A stretch of DNA of 64,000 nucleotides from Schistosoma haematobium (taxonomy: Eukaryota > Platyhelminthes > Trematoda > Strigeidida > Schistosomatidae). How positions within the stretch are numbered: the first letter of the stretch is position 1; every line of letters starts with the position of its first letter. Both the position numbers and the translations under genes were made by a program. The notes beneath the pieces were generated by a model that saw only the letters and a list, made by a program, of their open reading frames with translations, made no database searches and was not told the DNA's origin. The stretch is from the NCBI RefSeq assembly GCF_000699445.3, contig NC_067195.1, positions 80,842,569 to 80,906,568 on the forward strand. Direction: 5' to 3'. Shown piece by piece: positions 59,301-64,000 of the stretch.

Positions 59301-60372
59301 ATTCCTGAATGCCAGTAATGATGAATCACAAACCCTTACACACTGTCGTTTAATATCTAAAGCCGACTAATCTTCGGAATTCATAAACTATCTATTAGTT
59401 GTTTTGTTAGTCATGGTTTTTTTACGGTGATAGATCTGTGTGATTACTTGTGTTTGAGAGATTGAGACTACAAAAAAATCATAAAACATCTAGATTGACC
59501 TTCACCTATGATTTAACTAATCATCACATAGCTTATCTAAAAAATTTAAACATAAAATCGAGTTCAATCTCAGCAATCAGGTTGAATGTACACAAGAAAA
59601 AGGATGAAAAGACGAAGATTTGCAGAAAACAAAATAGGTCTATCCAGTATAAATGAATAGGTTTGTAGTTATATCTGAATTGAGCTATGGCCAGATTTAA
59701 CTAAACATAAATTATAGTCAAATGACTCACAGTATGAGGCTCTTTCTTTAATATTTGCATCAAACTAAAATTTTACAACTAAAAAACCTCGAAAATGCTA
59801 AGTCATATGCTTAACTTCTATTTTAATAGAAGTCGTCTAAAAATTAAAAAAAAACAGAACACTAAAGAATTCAGGATCTTTTTTCCCATAGGTGAGAACA
59901 TTCACGGATAATTCAGCTTCATATAACTATCCCATACTCTAGAGAGGATTTATTTGCAATATTATCATGACTAAATAAATACATTGTTGTACCGTTTAAT
60001 TCATATCCACAAACAAATCATGACAAAATGAAACATTATTGACGATAATCACTGATGTAGCTAGTACCTTCTATGAGTCTTCCATTGATTCATATATATA
60101 ATGAGGCTTCGGTGAAGAAAATTTTCCTAAGCTGTGCAATCACATATGTGGGTAATTCACTACTTGTAGTAATCTGTAATAAAATAGAGGTGTATTACAA
60201 AATTGTCAAAGATAGTCAAATTTATTCGTGTCGAATGAAAAAGTTTATGAAAATGAAGTGATCAAAACGTATCAAGAAGTAAAGTTATGTAGCACACTCC
60301 AAAGTAATAAGAACTAAAAATTTATACAATAAATTCCATAGACAAAGGTCTAGAAGAAGAAGAAGGCAGTAA
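56335..60372. other. no recognised feature in ~4 kb
   Basis: AT-rich DNA with only short ORFs. None shows a domain, splice-consistent neighbours or similarity to other parts of the window. Confidence 0.45.
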
Positions 60373-60377
60373 GTAAG

Positions 60378-60790
60378 TTAATGGTTAGCACTTAAGATCT
60401 GTGAAATTAGGAAGATTGCTAACATCATGAAAAAATAAGGGTTAAACATAAATCTTTTTTGTACACAGAAGTCAAGTTTGAAACTGTGAATTGTTATAGT
60501 TTCAGCTGTAAACAAATTCCTAATCAAAACTTTCTTTGAGTAAGTTTTTTTAATTTCGTAGATAATTGTGAGCGATAATTCTTGTGGTGCCACGTGACGA
60601 GAGTTGACCACATGTTCAAGGACTGAACTGTTGATTGATTTACCTTTCGTTTTAGATAACCATCCACGGTGGCGCTCGGACATTCATTTACCAAGTCTAC
60701 TCTTTGTATAGTCATATATATATATCCTTGGACTTGAACTCCTAGAAACTCCATTAATGTTACTGAGACTGTGTTGTACAAGTTTAACCA
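60378..60790 (-). mobile_element. Penelope-like GIY-YIG nuclease remnant
   Basis: The minus strand, joined over one TGA, reads SRLGK*MSERHRGWLSK. NSSVLEHVVNSRHV comes next, then LTIIYEIKK, and LFTAETITIHSFKLDFCVQKRF ends it. The order of an R-rich helix, an E..N..H helix and a final AE.I.I..FKPDLCVQ block parallels the end of the nuclease at 28919-29494 (AEVVAIRRQKPDLYVQ). Just upstream, where YIG should be, there is a YIYDYT segment with TA-repeat expansion. It is a third, distinct GIY-YIG lineage. Inactive. Confidence 0.6.
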
Positions 60791-60950
60791 CTTGTTCTAC
60801 ACTTTCACTGACTTTATATTTGATGGAAAATATTATAATTGTTTAAGACTTTATCAATGGCAGTTTTTAACATTATAAGCTTCTAATGAATACATTTGAG
60901 GTAGATCATTGAAAAGTGTTAAATAATATCAACATTAGTTTTAATATACA

Positions 60951-61642
60951 TGTAACTGAAAGGGAACGATGTAAATCCCTCCGCAGCTTTTTTGTTGTAC
61001 AGTACTGTCATTTATCTGTTTCTTCTCCTTGTCGTGTATCTTAACTTTGGTTCAGATCTCGTTTAACCACACTTTTTGTACTTCAATCTTCCTCGTCTGA
61101 GCCTTTATTATGTGATTTTGATTGAAGACTTATCTTTTGTTACCTAAGCTTTCATTGCATGTTGTCGGACCATTGACAGTAAGGTCGTGTTTGACTAAGC
61201 CCAAGGTTACGGCGTGGTTCAGTGTGTGACTGTTAACTTTTTGACTGTCTGCTTGGGAGGATTGTTGGAATCCCTCCAGATAGATATCTGATCCCATCTT
61301 GTTGGGAATATTTTATTGATTTTTGGGTATCGAACCCTTTGGTATTAACTGTTTCTTTTATTGTTTAGCGCTCTACTTTGCGTTAGAGAAACTCCTGACT
61401 GTATAGCACAGGCTGTACCGTTCGAGGTATTTCGTATTTTTGATATAATTTGTTCTATTTTCTAAATTAGAACCGTTTATATTGAGCACAGAGTTTGTGT
61501 TTTGATATAATATAATACGAGTATCTCAAAAAAGCGTTGTATGCTATACAGAGGAATGTAGTCTGGTCTAATCGAATAAATTTTGGGTTCGTCAGTCCGA
61601 CGTTCCAACCGAATACGGGTTGTTAGGTCGTTATAATAAACA
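60951..61642. mobile_element. candidate solo LTR (692 bp)
   Basis: The block starts TGTAACTG and ends AATAAACA, so it has TGT...ACA termini. It is flanked on both sides by ATATACA (60944-60950 and 61643-61649), which could be a target-site duplication. It is less AT-rich than its surroundings, contains AATAAA-like signals near 61577, and has no ORF. No internal retrotransposon sequence adjoins it. The flanking repeat is low-complexity, so the call is tentative. Confidence 0.45.
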
Positions 61643-61649
61643 ATATACA

Positions 61650-62185
61650 TATACACGAATATATTAGTTGTTACCTACTGAACTTTTCTCAATATACAAA
61701 GTTAAACCTTAAAATTTTTGATAAACAAGAAATTATATAAACTAACATTATCATGACAATTGTGAACCTTTGTCAATTGTAGAAAAGTCACAAAATAATG
61801 TATAATATACAATTTCGATAGTTCAATAAATAAATTACGAACTATCGATTTATGTTCATTTGTAAAGCACACCATAAAATACTGCGTAACAAGTATGTAA
61901 TGAATACAATGATTAAGTATGTATACATTAAAGATTTGAAATGTGTTAAATAATAGTTGTATAGAAGATGGCACTAGAAACTAGTAAGAATAATGACTAA
62001 TTGTATAAACTTTATGGGAGTGTATGAAAAAAAGTCTTTGATTAATTCATTAACAACTAGGAGTGGATCATTATAAACAGTTAAATCATTCTGATTTTAA
62101 GTGAAATCTTATCCAGAACTATTAATTTTGTCAATAAGCACAATACTTTGGAGTTACTGAATTGAGTTCCAAACAAGGATGGAAT
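61650..62185. other. no recognised feature
   Basis: AT-rich spacer. Confidence 0.5.
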
Positions 62186-62608
62186 ATCAGTACATAGGGT
62201 TGTGAAAATTGTTGAGTTTAATTTCAATCATGATCTGATATAAGTTGGACCACTATTAGAAACCGGGAAGTACTGGGTGGACGTTTCGACCTAGTACGTG
62301 AGACTCCTGAGCACTGGGGATCCACGATCCCGCATGTGGGACTCGAACACAGGATCTTCGGTCTCTCGTGCGAACACTTAAAATTTAGACCACTGAGTCG
62401 GCTGGCATCCAACGGTGTTAATTTCTAACTTCAACCAATCCATGATATTGCGCAACCGTCCACCATTGTCTTCAGTGAGTAACTGACTCACAACAGATAC
62501 GGTTAAACTCCACTGGTCACGGCTTTTCACTAGGACTCCAGAACGCCAGTCACTAGTGAACACATGATAATTATTGGTATAGGGTTGTGGAGATTGTTGA
62601 GTTTAGTC
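62186..62608 (-). mobile_element. tRNA-derived hammerhead SINE, full-length with terminal direct repeats
   Basis: On the minus strand: CACTAGTGACTGGCG, GAGTCCTAGTGAAAAGCC, TCACTGAAGACAATGGTGG, CCAGCCGACTCAGTGGTCTA (A box), a B-box-like GTTCGAGTCCCAC and a decayed ribozyme (CTCAGGA, GTCTC, GAAA, 62275-62322). The 3' linker follows. Both ends carry the same edge motif, AGGGTTGTG(A/G)A(A/G)ATTGTTGAGTTT, at 62197-62221 and 62581-62605. Confidence 0.8.
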
Positions 62609-64000
62609 AGATATGTAATAGCCATCTAGTACCTAGCCTTGTCTTTTTTTTAATAGTTCTTTTTGATAGACATTCCTTTGAAGTTATAAAATTTGTTGTT
62701 CATATAACTCATTTACACTTGGATTTTAAAATAATAAGAAGATATGAGCTTCTAAAAGTTATAGAAGTGACCAAAGTCTAAAATTTATTTATAAAGTCAC
62801 TTTTGAACTGTCTTTATCAATTTTATGATATAGTTAAGTTTGGTTCATTATCAAATTCATAAACAGTAAAAAATCACGCAAATTATATTTAACGTATGGT
62901 AATTTTCAATCTGAAATAAATAAACTTGACTTTATGCTTCACTAGTAATGATTGACTACACTGTATAATTTACTCGGATCATAATCTTAAACATTAATAT
63001 TACAGAGTTCTTTGTTTAATGTGATATTCCGTAGATGAATAAATTACGGGAAATCTTTGACTCAAATTTTGCACTGACTGACAATCGTCAACAAAAGACA
63101 TTTTCAATGATTAGTAAATTGATACTCTCCAAAGAATTCTAGCTACCGTCACCTACATCCACAATTAAAGTCTTTTACAGTAAGTTATTCACATTGTGAT
63201 TAACATGCTTTATGTTCATTATAGAACTGGAATGTATGGTATAGGTCAATGCTCAACGACCAAATAATGTGAAAAACTCAATCATACATCAGATCAATTA
63301 TTAATTCTAACTGTAGTTCTGGGTGATATCGATTGTAGTCCGTTACGAATTATCAAATAAAGAATTGAATAGGTCTTAGTTGGCAAAAGTGAATAACTAA
63401 ATTCCTACCGGACAACTGACAGATAAAACTCAAACCTTCAAAACTTCATACTGGATTGTTAGTACTTACTCTTGATGTATGTCAAGTTAAGATAAATACA
63501 TTACTTTATGTCGTCTGAATTTCAATTATTATCCAGAGAACGTCACTTTGCCATAAATTTCTATAATAAATCTACGTTTGTTAGTATAATTAGAAATTAA
63601 TAACTATTGTAATGCAACTAAAACTTGAATGCATATATCTAAATATGTGCGTGTATGTGTGCGAATGAATAATGCAATAAACACGTTAGATTGTGGTGTC
63701 TGTTAATGATGTAGACAGATATAAGTAATATGGACCACCATCGAAAATGGAATGCCTGGCGGCAGAAGGTTGAGGAAAACGAAGAGAAGTGAATGAAAAA
63801 AGAGAGTGATTGGTATGGAAACGAAGGAACAACAAATTCTGAGACAACTGATGGACATTTAGCAAATGAAATATTTACTGTATGGTTCTCAGATTTTACC
63901 AAGATATTCTGTAATCCATTAGAACATGTCCGGTTGTCCCCGCCTGTGTTTTCGTTCATAACATGATGATGTTTTAATTCATGAATATAACAGTCTGTTA
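62609..64000. other. no gene; possible repeat debris at 63720-63930
   Basis: Around 63720-63930 the + strand reads like a broken coding sequence (HHRKWNAWRQKVEENEEK) followed by a stop. It may be transposon-derived but has no second copy here. The rest is AT-rich. Confidence 0.35.

Noticed and set aside
60073..60261. Small secreted-type protein gene (62 codons)
   Set aside because: No signal-peptide cleavage pattern, splice partners or similarity; typical chance ORF length in this AT-rich DNA.

Overview
The window looks like nuclear DNA of a blood fluke (Schistosoma-type flatworm). It is AT-rich, has phase-consistent GT-AG introns, and is crowded with 5'-truncated non-LTR retrotransposons, Penelope-like elements with GIY-YIG endonuclease remnants, and a tRNA-derived short repeat carrying a hammerhead-ribozyme core of the type known from schistosome Sm-alpha repeats. 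The species cannot be fixed from the sequence alone.

One host gene is convincing: a Pumilio (PUF-family) RNA-binding protein on the + strand. Eight coding exons run from 917 to 14678 and splice into one frame of 2889 nt (962 codons plus stop). The first exon begins at a splice acceptor, so more 5' exons probably lie upstream of the window. Exons 1-4 encode a low-complexity N-terminal region. Exons 5-8 encode all eight PUF repeats, followed by an Asn/Ser/Thr-rich tail. The 5.0-kb intron 6 holds a broken RTE-type LINE, a CR1-like LINE fragment and several short repeats.

Downstream of 14678 there is about 49 kb with no recognisable host gene. It contains, in order: RTE-type reverse-transcriptase debris (19.0-19.7 kb); hammerhead short repeats; Penelope-like fragments (23.4-24.2, 28.9-29.5, 38.1-39.4, 42.6-42.9, 60.4-60.8 kb); a second, near-identical and inverted copy of the intronic CR1-like fragment (25.1-26.0 kb); a perfect 777-bp tetranucleotide (GATA/TAGA) array at 35.9-36.7 kb bounded by a perfect 32-bp inverted repeat; two roughly 1-kb inverted copies of an unassigned element with an RTE-like 3' end (40.3-41.4 and 47.2-48.2 kb); nested RTE insertions at 44.8-46.1 kb; a cluster of hammerhead repeats at 50.3-51.0 kb; two adjacent RTE 3' ends (51.7-53.6 kb); and a candidate solo LTR (60.95-61.64 kb). 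The remaining stretches are AT-rich DNA in which nothing could be recognised.

The hammerhead repeats are the most interesting non-coding signal. At least ten copies or fragments occur on both strands. Several keep the CTGANGA box, stem II, the GAAA box and a GTC cleavage triplet, or differ at only one core base. Upstream of the ribozyme they carry tRNA-like A and B boxes, and two copies are flanked by short direct repeats that look like monomer edges.
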